From assembly GCF_018219155.1 (NCBI RefSeq), contig NZ_CP056123.1, positions 2,241,505-2,305,504 on the forward strand: 64,000 nt of DNA, written 5' to 3'. Made by a program: the position numbers and the translations under genes. The stretch's first letter is position 1; every line of letters starts with the position of its first letter. Under the pieces are notes generated by a model. It was not told the DNA's origin. It made no database searches and saw only the letters and a program-made list of their open reading frames with translations. Shown piece after piece: positions 53,664-62,757 of this stretch. The DNA is from Moritella sp. 24. Lineage in GTDB: Bacteria; Pseudomonadota; Gammaproteobacteria; Enterobacterales; Moritellaceae.

Positions 53664-55280
53664 TTATGCGTCTTTCACTAACATAGAAAGAGCTATCGCT
53701 TCAGCAACTTTAATACCGTCAATACCCGCTGATAAAATGCCACCAGCATAACCAGCACCTTCACCGGCAGGGAATAAACCTTTTGTGCTAATACTTTGTA
53801 GATCTCGGCCACGCTTAATGCTTACAGGCGATGATGTACGAGTTTCAACACCAGTTAATGTTGCATCTTTTGCAGAGAAACCTTTAATTTTCTTTTCAAA
53901 AGCAGGAATTGCTTCACGGATTGCCGCAATTGCAAATGGAGGAAGCGTTTTACTTAAGTCAGTAAATTTAAGACCTGGTTTGTATGATGGAACAACATCA
54001 CCAAATTCGCCTTCACCTTTACCAGAAAGGAAGTCACCAACTGTTTGTCCCGGTGCATCATAGTTACTGCCACCGATAACGAACGCGTTTTTCTCCCATT
54101 TACGTTGCAGATCGATACCTGCTAATGGGTTACCTGGATAATCTTCAGGTGTAATACCAACAACAATAGCGCTGTTTGCATTCATTTCGTTACGTGAATA
54201 TTGGCTCATGCCATTAGTAACAAGGTGACCTTCTTCAGATGTTGCCGCAACAACAGTACCGCCAGGACACATACAGAAGCTATATACAGAACGACCATTC
54301 TTACAATGGTGAACTAATTTGTAATCCGCAGCGCCAAGTAATGGGTTACCCGCATTCTTACCAAAACGAGCATCATCAATTGCAGCTTGTTTATGTTCAA
54401 TACGGAAACCAATTGAGAAAGGTTTCGCTTCTAGGTAAACACCACGTTTTTGAAGCATTTCAAATGTATCACGCGCACTATGACCAATCGCTAAAGAAAC
54501 ATGATTTGTTTCAATAATTTCGCCACCAGCAAGTTCTACACCCGTTACTTGATCATTTTCGATAAGAATATCATCAACACGTGCACTAAAACGAATTTCA
54601 CCGCCAAGTTCAATGATCTCTTTACGCATTGTTTCGATCATAGTAACAAGCTTAAATGTACCAATATGTGGTTTACTTAAGTACATGATCTCTTCAGGTG
54701 CACCGGCTTTAACAAATTCAGTTAAAATTTTACGTGCATGGAATTTTGGATCTTTAACTTGGCTATAAAGTTTACCGTCTGAGAATGTACCCGCGCCGCC
54801 TTCACCAAATTGAACATTTGATTCAGGGTTTAATTGACGCTTACGCCAAAAGCCAAATGTATCCTTTGTTCTTTCACGTACTTCTTTACCACGTTCAAGT
54901 ACAATTGGACGTAATCCCATTTGCGCTAAAATTAATGCTGTAAATAGACCACAAGGACCAAAGCCAATCACAACAGGACGTTGTTCTATCTCTTCAGTCT
55001 TCTCAGCAACAAATTTGTATGCCATATCAGGCGTAGCACGAACATGTTGATCTTTTTCGAATGTAGCAAGTAATTCTTCTTCATTTACGCTATCAGCTAA
55101 TGTAACGTCTAATGTATACATTAGGATAATTACATTACGTTTACGTGCATCATAACCACGACGGAAAACAGTATATTCAATTAATTGTTCAGGTTTAAGT
55201 GACAATCTCTCTAAAATATATTCATTAATTGCTTGATCATTATGATCTAACGGAAGTTTTACATCGGTTAAACGTAACAT
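53664..55280 (-). CDS. FAD-dependent dehydrogenase, COG2509 type
   Basis: This 538-residue flavoprotein has an N-terminal domain of about 95 residues (RGYDARKRNVIILMYTLDV) and then the FAD site VIGFGPCGLFTALILAQMG (in part: GFGPCGLFTALIL, ~105). QFGEGGAGTFSDGKLYSQ near 152 is the family's diagnostic segment. PSYKPGLKFTDL and AGEGAGYAGGILSAGIDGI near the C-terminus complete the fold. The family is widespread and its substrate is not known. The gene is monocistronic and convergent with the flavoprotein locus. Confidence 0.88.
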   Translation of the reverse strand: MLRLTDVKLPLDHNDQAINEYILERLSLKPEQLIEYTVFRRGYDARKRNVIILMYTLDVTLADSVNEEELLATFEKDQHVRATPDMAYKFVAEKTEEIEQRPVVIGFGPCGLFTALILAQMGLRPIVLERGKEVRERTKDTFGFWRKRQLNPESNVQFGEGGAGTFSDGKLYSQVKDPKFHARKILTEFVKAGAPEEIMYLSKPHIGTFKLVTMIETMRKEIIELGGEIRFSARVDDILIENDQVTGVELAGGEIIETNHVSLAIGHSARDTFEMLQKRGVYLEAKPFSIGFRIEHKQAAIDDARFGKNAGNPLLGAADYKLVHHCKNGRSVYSFCMCPGGTVVAATSEEGHLVTNGMSQYSRNEMNANSAIVVGITPEDYPGNPLAGIDLQRKWEKNAFVIGGSNYDAPGQTVGDFLSGKGEGEFGDVVPSYKPGLKFTDLSKTLPPFAIAAIREAIPAFEKKIKGFSAKDATLTGVETRTSSPVSIKRGRDLQSISTKGLFPAGEGAGYAGGILSAGIDGIKVAEAIALSMLVKDA

Positions 55281-55503
55281 AGAAAATTATCCAAATATGA
55301 AAAGGCATCACGCAGTTGGCGCACTAGCCAGTAAACTAAAATCTTAGGGCGGGTATTTTACGTTATTATGAAGAGATATGCATTTTATTATTTGAAACTA
55401 GGTTGTTTTTCATGCCTGTTTTGAGTTCAAAATAGGATGTTAATTGCTTTTAAAGCGTGCTTACGTATAATGCCTCCACTTTGAAATGTGAGGATCAAGC
55501 ATC

Positions 55504-55827
55504 ATGGCTTTTGTCGTAACCGAAAATTGTATTAAATGTAAACATGGTGATTGTGTTCCAGTATGCCCAGCAGACGCTTTTCATGAAGGACCAAACTTCT
55601 TAGTTATTAATCCAATAGAATGTATTGATTGTGGACTTTGTGAACCAGAGTGTCCGGTAAATGCTATTTTCCAAGAAGATGAAGTACCTGAAGATCAACA
55701 CGTGTTTATTGAAATCAATGAAGAGCTCTCTGAAGTATGGCCAGTAATCACAGATAAATGTGAGCCACCAGCAGATGCAAGCGAATGGGATGGTGTTGAA
55801 AATAAATTAGCACTATTAGAACGCTAA
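55504..55827 (+). CDS. fdxA: Ferredoxin FdxA, 7Fe-8S type
   Basis: This 107-residue ferredoxin has [3Fe-4S]/[4Fe-4S] sites: [14 protein letters not shown] near the N-terminus and [16 protein letters not shown] near 38-53. The remaining ~55 residues are the C-terminal extension of the Azotobacter FdI-like group. It carries low-potential electrons, partner unknown; a link to the flavoproteins 2 kb away is speculative. GAGGATCAAGC precedes the ATG. It is monocistronic. Confidence 0.94.
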   Translation: MAFVVTENCIKCKHGDCVPVCPADAFHEGPNFLVINPIECIDCGLCEPECPVNAIFQEDEVPEDQHVFIEINEELSEVWPVITDKCEPPADASEWDGVENKLALLER

Positions 55828-55857
55828 TAAGAACATCTGCTCAAGATATCTAATCTT

Positions 55858-55904
55858 CAATAAGTGGGACGTTTATTACCAACAAATGAACGCTCACTTT
55901 ATTC
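55858..55904 (+). terminator. Possible terminator of fdxA
   Basis: Imperfect arms AATAAGTG and CACTTTATT enclose a further CGTT/AACG pairing and are followed by T-rich sequence. It begins 31 bases after the fdxA stop. Confidence 0.5.
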
Positions 55905-56080
55905 TTCATTCTCTTTTCTCAGTTAATCTTTCATAGATTCTTACAAAATGACCTCCTGAACAGCACGTTATGTTCCCTTATTTCCCTTTCCCTATTACTC
56001 GTTAAACACATTCCCATCTAAACTTGATCATGACCAAAAGTATTGTTCGTAATTTTGTCGCGTAAATCAAGGATCCGATA

Positions 56081-57544
56081 ATGCCTAAAATGAGAGTTAC
56101 CTATCACATCATTTTAATGACGCTATTAGTGTTTATGCCAATTACCAAAGCCTATGCAATTAATACTAAAGCTATTTATAACGAGTTAAAAGCGATTAAC
56201 AATCAGCAGCCTTTGTTCTTTAACCATAATAAGCTCAATTTATCAGGCATAACGTTGCTTAGTTTGTTAGCTGACTTAGGCATAAGGAAGCAATCGACCT
56301 TATCCAATAATGAAAGAGCTCACATAGATGAGACTGATGAGAAGCTGACGTTAGCGCTTTATCATATATCGTCTCTTTCTCACGGCAATCAGTTAACAAT
56401 CGCAACTAACAAGTTTTCTTATTTTAAAGATGCGCTGCATAATAATACCTTAGCGTTATACATAGATTCAGCAATGCCGCAATTTAATGCCGTAGTCCGT
56501 CTTAGGGAGTCTATTAACAAGTTTAAACATATAAGGCAGGTATATTGGCCGACATTACCCCCCTCATTTAACCCTAAGTTAGGGCAAGGTCACCAACAAG
56601 TTAAAAACCTAAGGCATAAGCTCGTTATTCTTGGAGACATGTCCGACACGAGTACATCTAAATTTAGAACACACATCTTTGATACTGCTATGAGGAATTC
56701 ATTAAAGCAGTTTCAGCAGCGCCATGGTTTAACGCCTTCAGGGACAATCGATACAGAGACACGTAACGCGTTAAATACAACGATAGATACACGTATAGAG
56801 AAGCTACAAATTAATCTATGGCGGTGGTTATCCTTACCCCGTACACCGCCAAGTAAATACATTATCGTCAATATCCCCTCATATCGTTTGAAAGTCATAG
56901 ATAAAGGCAAACAAACGCTTAATATGAAGGTGATTGTCGGTAAGCCAGAGAATCAGACGCCAATCATGGTCACCGCCGTGAGTTCAGTGACAGTGAACCC
57001 AACGTGGACACCGACACAAAATATTATCAACAACGATTTACTTCCCCTTCACCATCGTAATAGAAACGCATTAAAACAGAGTAACTTTTATCTTGCTCAA
57101 GGATATGGTGCTAGTACGTCCTACACAGACATTCCTTATAATCTCAACGCTATGTTGAAGACCTACCGATTAGTGCAAATACCAGGGCTGAATAACGCAT
57201 TAGGGACAGTACGCTTTAACATTATCAACAACAATGCTATTTACCTACACGATACTCCCACAAAATCGTTATTTAACAGAAAACAGCGTGCGCTTAGTCA
57301 CGGCTGTATTCGACTCGGAAATGCCGATAAGTTACTCCACACCTTGATTGAAGAAAACAAAAGTCTGAAATCACAGTTAAAACAAATAGATGGAAAGACA
57401 CGTAGCATCAGATTACCTGAGTCAGTCCCAGTTTTCATTACCTATCAAACCGCATTTGTGGATATAAAAAGTCAAATACATTGGCGAAATGACCTGTATC
57501 AAAAAGACAGAAAGCACAATTTTCTAACAAAAAAGATAAATTAA
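56081..57544 (+). CDS. L,D-transpeptidase with peptidoglycan-binding domain (LdtD/YcbB-like)
   Basis: It should form 3-3 crosslinks in peptidoglycan or attach proteins to it. Residues 1-25 form a signal peptide ending AYA. A scaffold region (~30-190) precedes a peptidoglycan-binding repeat, NSLKQFQQRHGLTPSGTIDTETR (in part: FQQRHGLTPSGTID, ~210). The YkuD catalytic domain (~260-430) has NPTWTPTQNI and ends in SHGCIRLG with the catalytic Cys near 408. It has 487 residues, shorter than E. coli LdtD (615). AAGGATCCGATA lies before the ATG. It lies directly upstream of the Tad pilus genes, with 147 bases between. Confidence 0.91.
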   Translation: MPKMRVTYHIILMTLLVFMPITKAYAINTKAIYNELKAINNQQPLFFNHNKLNLSGITLLSLLADLGIRKQSTLSNNERAHIDETDEKLTLALYHISSLSHGNQLTIATNKFSYFKDALHNNTLALYIDSAMPQFNAVVRLRESINKFKHIRQVYWPTLPPSFNPKLGQGHQQVKNLRHKLVILGDMSDTSTSKFRTHIFDTAMRNSLKQFQQRHGLTPSGTIDTETRNALNTTIDTRIEKLQINLWRWLSLPRTPPSKYIIVNIPSYRLKVIDKGKQTLNMKVIVGKPENQTPIMVTAVSSVTVNPTWTPTQNIINNDLLPLHHRNRNALKQSNFYLAQGYGASTSYTDIPYNLNAMLKTYRLVQIPGLNNALGTVRFNIINNNAIYLHDTPTKSLFNRKQRALSHGCIRLGNADKLLHTLIEENKSLKSQLKQIDGKTRSIRLPESVPVFITYQTAFVDIKSQIHWRNDLYQKDRKHNFLTKKIN

Positions 57545-57691
57545 ATCAACAAATGTTAGCGAATAACAAGATTGTACTCTAGTTTTATTTATATGCTTGT
57601 TAGGCATGAGCATAAGTCCTAATAATTGGCATTTAAATCATGAACTTGAATTTAATCTACCGTTGTAAAATTAATTACTGGAGTAATTATC

Positions 57692-57886
57692 ATGAACGAA
57701 TTAACAACATTTTTCAAAGATTTCTTAGAAGACGAAAGTGGCCTAACTGCTGTTGAGTATGCCGTAGCTGGTGGTTTAGTGGTCGCTGGTATGGTAACAG
57801 CCTTTACAAATTTAGGAACAGCTGCAACAGGTCAAATTGAAGCCTTATGTACTGCTGTCGGTGCAAGTGGTGCTACTTGTACTTAA
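57692..57886 (+). CDS. flp: Flp-family type IVb pilin
   Basis: This 64-residue prepilin is the major subunit of the Tad/Flp pilus. The leader ends at Gly17, and the processing site reads G-LTAVEYAVAGG with the conserved Glu5 and Tyr6 of Flp pilins. A single hydrophobic helix follows. The mature protein is about 47 residues and ends with two Cys (EALC and ATCT), possibly a disulfide. GGAG precedes the ATG. It is the first gene of the tad locus. Confidence 0.95.
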   Translation: MNELTTFFKDFLEDESGLTAVEYAVAGGLVVAGMVTAFTNLGTAATGQIEALCTAVGASGATCT

Positions 57887-57941
57887 AGATGATTAAAAGA
57901 TAGTAAACTAAAGTTGGATATTTATCTTTTAGGATTTTAAT

Positions 57942-58493
57942 ATGACTCAATATGCGTTGTTAATATCAGTAACAGTAACATTTTGCTCGCTCTGTTCTGC
58001 GCTGTATTTTGATATGCGTTATCAGCGTATTCCTAATCGATTATGCCAACTCACGTTACTTATGGGTTTAATTATTAACATCTCGTTCTACTCCCTTATC
58101 GGATTAGGGCAAGCATTGTCTGGCGCTGCATTAGCGCTAGCAATTTTGCTTCCAGCTTATAAGTTTCGTCTTATCGGTGGTGGAGATGTAAAAATAATGG
58201 TCGCTATCGGCGCGATTATAGGGCCCATTCTAATCGCATGGTCAATTGCTTATGCAATCATATTCGGTGCTTTCACCAGTGTATTAATTGCGATGAAATC
58301 TGTTGGCTTAAACGGTCTAAAATTAACCTTTTCACGATATACCGATTCTCTGTATACCGGAAAATATTTCAAGCCTGAGACTGGTGACATGGGCGCAGTA
58401 AAAGTACCCTATGCCCCAGCGTTAGCGTTAGGTTGGGTACTTGCTTGTTACTTAGACCCAGATATTCACGCCTTACTACTATCTTTTGCATAA
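57942..58493 (+). CDS. tadV: Prepilin peptidase TadV/CpaA (A24 family)
   Basis: This inner-membrane aspartyl protease cleaves the Flp prepilin. It has 183 residues with about five helices. The catalytic Asp residues are in YFDMRYQRIPNRL (~22-34) and GGGDVKIMVAIGA (~78-90), the GxGD motif. It has no N-methylase domain, as usual for TadV. It follows flp by 55 bases. Confidence 0.93.
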   Translation: MTQYALLISVTVTFCSLCSALYFDMRYQRIPNRLCQLTLLMGLIINISFYSLIGLGQALSGAALALAILLPAYKFRLIGGGDVKIMVAIGAIIGPILIAWSIAYAIIFGAFTSVLIAMKSVGLNGLKLTFSRYTDSLYTGKYFKPETGDMGAVKVPYAPALALGWVLACYLDPDIHALLLSFA

Positions 58494-58548
58494 AATATCG
58501 TTTACATAAAACGCTTATCATCTTTGTATAAATCATATAGGCATTATT

Positions 58549-59898
58549 ATGACTGCCATATCAATGGATAATGACGACACAACACCGATAACTTTAGATA
58601 ACGCACCTTCTATTCCCCCTGAACAGTTAGCTAAACGTCCTACCACTATTACAGAGACAGGGCTATCAGAACAATTGCTCATTCAATTATTAATAAAACA
58701 CATCCAGGTTTTAAATGTGGCCACAATAAGAGAGCTATCAGTAACATTAGCTTTAAGCGGCGGCATTATTCAATTACTCATCAATTCGGCAAAAGACTCT
58801 GCTTGGATAGAGAATAGGCAAAGTGCCAAGAATGGTCAAATGCGGTATGCATTATCTGGAACTGGCTCTGAAGAAGCAGAATTGGCGTTTGCTCACAGTG
58901 GTTATATTGGCCCAGCGCCTGTTCCGCTAACGCAATACGTTAATATTGTCATTCAACAGACGAGTAGAAATACGCAGATAACCAAGCAGCGTATGCAGGA
59001 AACCTTTCAAAGCCTGATGTTTTCTGAAGCCCTAACGAATGCGATAGGGCCCGCACTCAATTCAACAAAGCCAATTTTAATATATGGTCAACCTGGTGTC
59101 GGAAAGAGTTACCTCTGTAGAAACCTGAATAAGCTATTTAATGATGATGTATTAATCCCATCAGCTATTGAGATCAATAATCATATTATTCAAGTCTATG
59201 ACCCTCAAGTACATATACTTGTAGCCGAAAACAAAGATGAAGATCCCGCTAACTCCTTATTTCGCTTAGAGTTGGGACATGATCCACGTTGGCACTTATG
59301 TCAGCGCCCTTTAATTGTGACAGGCGGAGAGCTCACAGAATCAATGTTAGAAATTAATTTCGATCCCGTCAGCAGAACATACAAGGCACCCCTACAGTTA
59401 AAAGCAAATAATGGTATTTTACTACTGGATGATCTTGGTAGACAAAAAATAACGCCGGTGCAATTATTTAATCGCTGGATTATTCCTTTAGAGGAACGTA
59501 GAGACTTCTTGTTTCTACCTAATGGCGTCCATTTTGAAATGCCATTCGAGCTTATATTACTCTTCTCTACAAATTTAGATCCGGCAGATTTAGTTGACGA
59601 AGCGTTTTTACGTCGACTTGGTTATAAAATAGAATTTAACCCCCTTGAATTAAACAGCTATCAAAAACTCTGGTTTAACGTCTGCGACGACTTCAACCTA
59701 AGTTGTACGATAGATACATTCGAATACTTAATTAATACCTATCACCATCAAACAAAAAAACCATTTCTACCCTGCTTCCCACGAGACTTGTTAAGTATTA
59801 TCAGTGATCAAATAAAATTTAATCAGCTTAATAATAACGTAAATAACGGATTAATAGACATCGCTTGGAAGCATTACTTTGTTAGTCAACACCATTAA
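58549..59898 (+). CDS. AAA+ ATPase of the tad locus
   Basis: This 449-residue protein has an N-terminal winged-helix-like segment (~40-105, VATIRELSVTLALSGGIIQLL in part) and a single AAA+ domain. Walker A is GQPGVGKS (180-187), Walker B LLLDD (291-295), sensor 1 is FSTNLD, and an Arg-finger candidate lies in DEAFLRRLGYKIEF (~355). No membrane segment is visible. It is not the TadA secretion ATPase (no HxH or PilB motifs) nor TadZ. Similar MoxR/chaperone-like ATPases occur in some marine gammaproteobacterial tad loci, from memory. The role in assembly is unknown. It lies between tadV and rcpC on the same strand. Confidence 0.8.
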   Translation: MTAISMDNDDTTPITLDNAPSIPPEQLAKRPTTITETGLSEQLLIQLLIKHIQVLNVATIRELSVTLALSGGIIQLLINSAKDSAWIENRQSAKNGQMRYALSGTGSEEAELAFAHSGYIGPAPVPLTQYVNIVIQQTSRNTQITKQRMQETFQSLMFSEALTNAIGPALNSTKPILIYGQPGVGKSYLCRNLNKLFNDDVLIPSAIEINNHIIQVYDPQVHILVAENKDEDPANSLFRLELGHDPRWHLCQRPLIVTGGELTESMLEINFDPVSRTYKAPLQLKANNGILLLDDLGRQKITPVQLFNRWIIPLEERRDFLFLPNGVHFEMPFELILLFSTNLDPADLVDEAFLRRLGYKIEFNPLELNSYQKLWFNVCDDFNLSCTIDTFEYLINTYHHQTKKPFLPCFPRDLLSIISDQIKFNQLNNNVNNGLIDIAWKHYFVSQHH

Positions 59899-59921
59899 TC
59901 TATCAGATAGGTAGGTATACA

Positions 59922-60737
59922 ATGAATAAAAAAACAGTACTATCAATCATGCTATCAATCATGTTTGGTATTGGTGCCATTCTAATCGCACGTAACTGGT
60001 TAGAAATAAACAAACCTGAGGCAGCTGAAAATCAGGTATATGTTGCAATTGCAACGATGAACATACCAACTGGCACTGAAGTCGATGCTAAACATGTGGT
60101 ATTAAAAGTATTACCAACATCCCTATCTGTAGAAACGACAATACAGAATCTAGAGGATGCTTACGGAAAAATAGCTAAAGAGCCTATATATGCTGGTGAT
60201 ATTATACGAAAAGAACGGTTATTCATTAAAGGTGAAGGGAGCACACTCGCGAGCTTAATATCTGAAAATATGCGTGCGATTACCATTCGAGTGAACGATG
60301 TAGTTGGTGTAGCTGGCTTCCTACTACCAGGGAACAGGGTTGATATACTAAATACATCACAGCATAAAAATAAAGTTACAACGGAAGTGGTCCTCGCTAA
60401 CATTAAAATACTCGCCATTGATCAACGTGCGGCCCAAAATGAAAATACACCACAACTTGTAAGAGCTGTCACTGTTGAAGTTAATTTAAAGCAAGCAGAA
60501 GCGCTATTAACAGCAAAGAGTAAAGGTAGTTTACAACTTGCCCTACGTAACCCTATTGATAATTACGCTTTACCGAACACAACGGTCCCTGACATTATTA
60601 ACAAACCCATCAGCCATAACGCTCAAAATACAAAAAAAAGTATACGTAAACCGACGTCTCATACTAGACAAAATAACAATCGTAAAGTCGAAATAATTCG
60701 AGGCACGACTCTAGAATCAGTACAACTTAAGATCTAA
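59922..60737 (+). CDS. rcpC: Flp pilus assembly protein RcpC/CpaB
   Basis: This 271-residue periplasmic protein is anchored by an N-terminal helix (~5-24). An SAF domain (~42-105) has VAIATMNIPTGTEVDAKHV, and a second conserved region has VNDVVGVAGFLLPGNRVDIL (in part: VAGFLLPGNRVDI, ~130). The C-terminal 40 residues are basic and low in complexity. RcpC supports the RcpA secretin. It lies 23 bases after the ATPase gene and 26 before rcpA. Confidence 0.92.
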   Translation: MNKKTVLSIMLSIMFGIGAILIARNWLEINKPEAAENQVYVAIATMNIPTGTEVDAKHVVLKVLPTSLSVETTIQNLEDAYGKIAKEPIYAGDIIRKERLFIKGEGSTLASLISENMRAITIRVNDVVGVAGFLLPGNRVDILNTSQHKNKVTTEVVLANIKILAIDQRAAQNENTPQLVRAVTVEVNLKQAEALLTAKSKGSLQLALRNPIDNYALPNTTVPDIINKPISHNAQNTKKSIRKPTSHTRQNNNRKVEIIRGTTLESVQLKI

Positions 60738-60763
60738 TGGCAAGCTATAGATAGGTGATTAAC

Positions 60764-62218
60764 ATGATGCTATTTTTCCATTTTTTAAACGTCTCTTTTA
60801 AGCGTTTAAAATTACTTTCAATAATGACAATATTCTGTTTAACAACAAACATATCTTTGGCAGGAGGTCCTACCGCATTAGATGACGATAGTATAAAAAT
60901 ACCTATTTTCAAATCTAAGAATTTAAACATGAAACAACCTATTCATCGTGTATCCGTAGGTAATCCTTCAATTGCAGACATATTAATACTTCGTAGTCGA
61001 GAGCTTTACATTGTGGGAAAAAAATTAGGTACAACTAACATGATGGTTTGGGATAAAGACGATAGCTTAGTCGATGTATTTAACTTAGAAGTGACGCATG
61101 ATTTAAACAGTTTAAGAAAACGATTACACCAATACTTACCCAACGAAGATATAGGGGTTGAGACATCACAGGGTCAGCTACTTGTTAGCGGGCAGTCATC
61201 CTCTCTCGCTAAAATGAATACAGCCATTCAATTAGCAGAGGGTTACGCAACCGCAGCAACAGTAGGTAAAACAAAAAGTGTAGTACTTAACATGATCTCA
61301 ATTGGCGGAGGTCAGCAAGTCATGCTAGAAGTTACTGTTGCTGAAGTGAGCACAGAGGTCGCACGTAATTTAGATGCTAATACGCTATTAGCATTTACGG
61401 GAAGCGACTTCACCGCAGGTGCCATTGCCGGTAATTCAAGTATATTCCCATCTATCGACTCGGGTATATTTGCCAGTTATTTAACAAGTGATGTACTTTT
61501 TAACTTTACGCTAGATATTGCTCGCAGTAATGGTTTAGCCAAAATTCTAGCAGAACCCAACATCACGGCGTTAAGCGGTCAAAAAGCTGAGTTTCTATCA
61601 GGTGGGGAGTTTCCCGTGCCTGTACCGAGTGATGATGGTACAACAATTGAGTACAGGGATTTTGGTGTCGGTGTAAGTTTTGTACCCACCATACTTGACT
61701 CAGGTAAAATAAATCTAAGCTTGAAAGTATTGGTCAGTGAAGTAAGTAACATCAACAGCGTTGGTGTGTCACCAATAGGATCAACCTCTTCGATTGTCGT
61801 TCCCTCTTTAGTTAAGCGCTCAGCAGAAACGACGATTGAACTTGCAGATGGTCAATCAATCGCGATTGGGGGATTACTCAGCGACAATCTTCGAGACTCT
61901 GTATCAAGAGTTCCCGGATTAGGTGATATTCCAGTACTAGGTCAGTTATTTAGCAGCCACGAATATATTAGTGGGCAAACCGAATTAGTGATTATGGTCA
62001 CCCCTCGATTAGTCAGACCTTTTAATAAAAAAGGCATCCCGTTACCTACCGATGGTTTTGTGCCAGTATCTGATATGGAATTCTATTTACTTGGAAAAAT
62101 GACTGAAAAAGACAGTTCATCAATAAACACGTCTCCGAACGAAATAGAACACTCATCTTCTACAATCACGCCAACAACGGGCGGTACAGAACAACAATAT
62201 GGTCATACTATAAACTAG
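60764..62218 (+). CDS. rcpA: Flp pilus secretin RcpA/CpaC
   Basis: This is the outer-membrane channel for the Flp pilus. A signal sequence (~10-35) precedes an N-terminal secretin domain with a KxLGTTN stretch (VGKKLGTTNMMVWDKD, ~85-100). A BON-like segment follows (~115-165). The secretin domain (~170-420) has VMLEVTVAEVS, ITALSGQKAEFLSGGEFPVPVP in part, and the signature VPGLGDIPVLGQLF. The start is taken at the ATG at 60764, six bases after AGGTGA; a GTG three codons earlier is also open. Confidence 0.94.
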   Translation: MMLFFHFLNVSFKRLKLLSIMTIFCLTTNISLAGGPTALDDDSIKIPIFKSKNLNMKQPIHRVSVGNPSIADILILRSRELYIVGKKLGTTNMMVWDKDDSLVDVFNLEVTHDLNSLRKRLHQYLPNEDIGVETSQGQLLVSGQSSSLAKMNTAIQLAEGYATAATVGKTKSVVLNMISIGGGQQVMLEVTVAEVSTEVARNLDANTLLAFTGSDFTAGAIAGNSSIFPSIDSGIFASYLTSDVLFNFTLDIARSNGLAKILAEPNITALSGQKAEFLSGGEFPVPVPSDDGTTIEYRDFGVGVSFVPTILDSGKINLSLKVLVSEVSNINSVGVSPIGSTSSIVVPSLVKRSAETTIELADGQSIAIGGLLSDNLRDSVSRVPGLGDIPVLGQLFSSHEYISGQTELVIMVTPRLVRPFNKKGIPLPTDGFVPVSDMEFYLLGKMTEKDSSSINTSPNEIEHSSSTITPTTGGTEQQYGHTIN

Positions 62219-62226
62219 GAAATAAC

Positions 62227-62475
62227 ATGAAAAACATTAACTTAATAGTATTTGTGTTACCTATGCTTTTTGCTTGTAACCAAGCACCAGATTATCACTT
62301 AGCTTCATCGACGTTGCACATTAAAGAAATTCAAATACTGGATCCACATGCTCCAGAAACAAATGACGGCATCATAAATGAGCTAGATGGTAATTACGGT
62401 GAAAGTATCATACGAAACTATAAACAAAGTGCCTACGATGCAAAATCTGCACGTAACGTTGAGAAAATGGAATAA
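62227..62475 (+). CDS. Small Tad-locus lipoprotein, possibly truncated RcpB-like
   Basis: This 82-residue product has a lipoprotein-like signal (LPMLFACNQ, Cys17). A conserved-looking segment DPHAPETNDGIINELDGNYGES follows (in part: NDGIINELDGNYGE). Its place directly after rcpA is that of the outer-membrane lipoprotein RcpB/TadB-like, which is usually about twice as long. A second open frame without an ATG starts 12 bases before its stop in the -1 frame, so the gene may be frameshifted. The RcpB link rests on position and is uncertain. Confidence 0.6.
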   Translation: MKNINLIVFVLPMLFACNQAPDYHLASSTLHIKEIQILDPHAPETNDGIINELDGNYGESIIRNYKQSAYDAKSARNVEKME

Positions 62476-62696
62476 GTATTATTGCAGGTTCATCTTCAAT
62501 AGAGTCCAGTAATAAAGTGGATCCAGAGATTCTGTATCTTGGTATTAACTGTTTAGCAGCGACGGAATATAACTGGATTCGTTATGTGAGAGAAAATATT
62601 ATTAATTATCAACATCAATTATTAATTCCGAGACTATTCTTAACATTAACCCGCTTACATTTTCAACGACATTACCAAAAGAAAGTCTCGGCGTAA
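62463..62696 (+). pseudogene. Open frame without start codon, possible second half of the lipoprotein gene
   Basis: The frame is open for about 77 codons after a TGA at 62460-62462 and has no ATG; the best alternative start is GTG 62517, without a clear ribosome binding site. It reads GISIIAGSSSIESSNKVDP and then LGINCLAATEYNW. A single -1 shift between 62463 and 62472 would join it to the preceding lipoprotein, giving about 155 residues. Sequencing error, true mutation or chance are all possible. Confidence 0.4.
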
Positions 62697-62757
62697 CAAG
62701 TATACTCAATGTAATCCAGTTAAAAATTTATTGTGAATATTTTAAAAGGAATCAGAT

